From positions 2,108,001-2,172,000 of the forward strand of contig NBAZ01000003.1 of the NCBI GenBank assembly GCA_002794735.1: DNA of 64,000 nucleotides, given 5' to 3'. A program made the translations under genes and the position numbers. Shown here one piece after another: positions 63,056 to 64,000 of the stretch. Position 1 is the first letter of the stretch, and the number at the start of each line of letters is the position of its first letter. The stretch is from Pyrrhoderma lamaoense. Its lineage: Eukaryota > Basidiomycota > Agaricomycetes > Hymenochaetales > Hymenochaetaceae. The notes beneath the pieces are model-generated. The model did no database searches and was not told the DNA's origin. It saw only the letters and a program-made list of their open reading frames with translations.

Positions 63056-63725
63056 ATGCTAATATATAGTTTCAAGTTTGATTCATGGATGTTCTCGGCA
63101 TTGACCGTGCTTACCTTATGTAATCATCTTTATCCCTTGAGCTTATCCACTTTGATATTCTACGTACCAGTTTTCCAACAAGTCTATCGTGCCGAAGAGT
63201 CAGATATAGAGATCTTACACGGAACGCAGCTACCTAGTGTAAGAGATTTGTTTGAGCATTTATATAAACCATTACGTCAATTTCTTTGGAGCTCCGCTTT
63301 CTTCTTAGGAAAAATAAACATAAAAAGCTATAAGAAATTGGTTCTTTCTCGTTATTGTTCCCTTCTCCACACTCCCTACTAACGAGTACCCAATAATTTA
63401 CTTGAGCTACCTACTCTTCGATGTCTTCCAATACAAACATGCCAAATCCGTCAGGAAGAAACGTCGTGATTCTATATCCGTCGAACAAGTCTACGATAAA
63501 GCTTCGAATAACGTCAATGCTCTAAATAATAACAATACTACTACTGCTGCTGGGAACTCATCAGCAACGTCGACTAGACCCAGGTTTGTAGTAACTCTCT
63601 CTATATACATCTGGTGGGGTCGGAGTAAGACGTTCTAACAACTCATATAGCTTTGCTAATATCAGTCGGATACAGGAAGATACTACGTCGTTACACGAAG
63701 GCGAAGGCTCCCAAACGTAAAGAGC
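63056..63725 (+). CDS. Unresolved possible gene at right edge
   Basis: Two plus-strand frames look protein-like: 63056-63382 with QVYRAEESDIEILHGTQLPS and VRDLFEHLYKPLRQFLWSSA, and 63402 onward with YLLFDVFQYKHAKSVRKKRR, DSISVEQVYDKASNNVNAL and a run of Asn and Thr. From the second, a phase-compatible intron (about 63583-63650) leads to SFANISRIQEDTTSLHEGEG and a stop near 63720. I cannot join the two frames confidently or find the start; the gene may have further exons up- or downstream. No family recognised. Exon boundaries and the reality of the gene are uncertain. Confidence 0.35.
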
Positions 63726-64000
63726 AGGAGCTGCCTACTACTGCTGACAGTTGTCGCTCGTGTCACCACTCTGATACAGAGTCCGACTACCGTAGTTCTC
63801 AATCCCTGATAGTCGTGATACTGAAGAGCAATTGGAAAAGAGTAAAGAAGATTGTATCAAATACGTCGCTTTGTATCTATGACAACTATAGCATCTATAA
63901 CCTGGGTGCTTACCCTCGCACTTTATGATAATAATCATTCACATGTATAATACTAGTGTTAACATTAATTAGTTCATGCAGTATGCATATGATATAAAAC

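Overview
This window is nuclear DNA from a filamentous fungus, most likely an Agaricomycete-like basidiomycete. Almost every gene is cut by many short spliceosomal introns (about 45-70 nt, GT...AG), there are no bacterial-style operons, and the content is typically fungal: a New1/Elf1-type ABCF ATPase, an AA9 copper monooxygenase, a GH18 chitinase, an NDR kinase, a cell-wall-integrity type MAPKK, FlbC-like C2H2 factors and Spo11. I place it no more precisely than that. I assembled the gene models by hand, joining open frames across GT/AG boundaries by phase and family motifs. The spans given run from start to stop codon and include introns.

Left part (1-36.4 kb) is gene-dense. In order: a 3'-truncated SPO11 (-) running off the left edge; divergent from it a GTPBP1-type GTPase (+); a membrane-anchored GH18 chitinase (+); the New1/Elf1 ABCF ATPase (+); an AA9 LPMO (+); a homeobox factor (-); an NDR/Dbf2-like kinase carrying a CRIB-like motif (+); an FlbC-like zinc-finger factor (-); a BolA protein (-) head-to-head with a Clr2-like silencing protein (+); a conserved unknown protein (+); a secreted CREG-like flavin-fold protein (-); DNA ligase I (-); a second C2H2 factor (+); and the N-acetyltransferase NAA50 (-). 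Then comes about 5.8 kb (36.4-42.2 kb) in which I find no gene.

Right part (42.2-64 kb) is looser and richer in low-complexity DNA. Two paralogous inosine-uridine type nucleoside hydrolases lie on the minus strand, with an intron-containing tRNA-Leu(UAG) (-) and an Mkk1/2-type MAPKK (+) between them. After these come two large minus-strand genes of unknown function and an unresolved set of open frames at the right edge. Pyrimidine-rich tracts (on the sense strand), a (TTG)n microsatellite and a G14 run fill the spacers.

Themes that link genes: chromosome and meiosis functions (SPO11, DNA ligase I, Clr2), wall and polysaccharide metabolism (chitinase, AA9, a MAPKK of the wall-integrity type, an NDR kinase with a possible Rho/Cdc42 input), and developmental transcription factors (homeobox, two C2H2). 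No single coordinated cluster is evident. The most important structural observation is that at least seven otherwise convincing genes each need one or more single-base insertions to keep frame. The shifts are always in the same direction and mostly lie in short homopolymers, which points to residual sequencing error rather than gene death.
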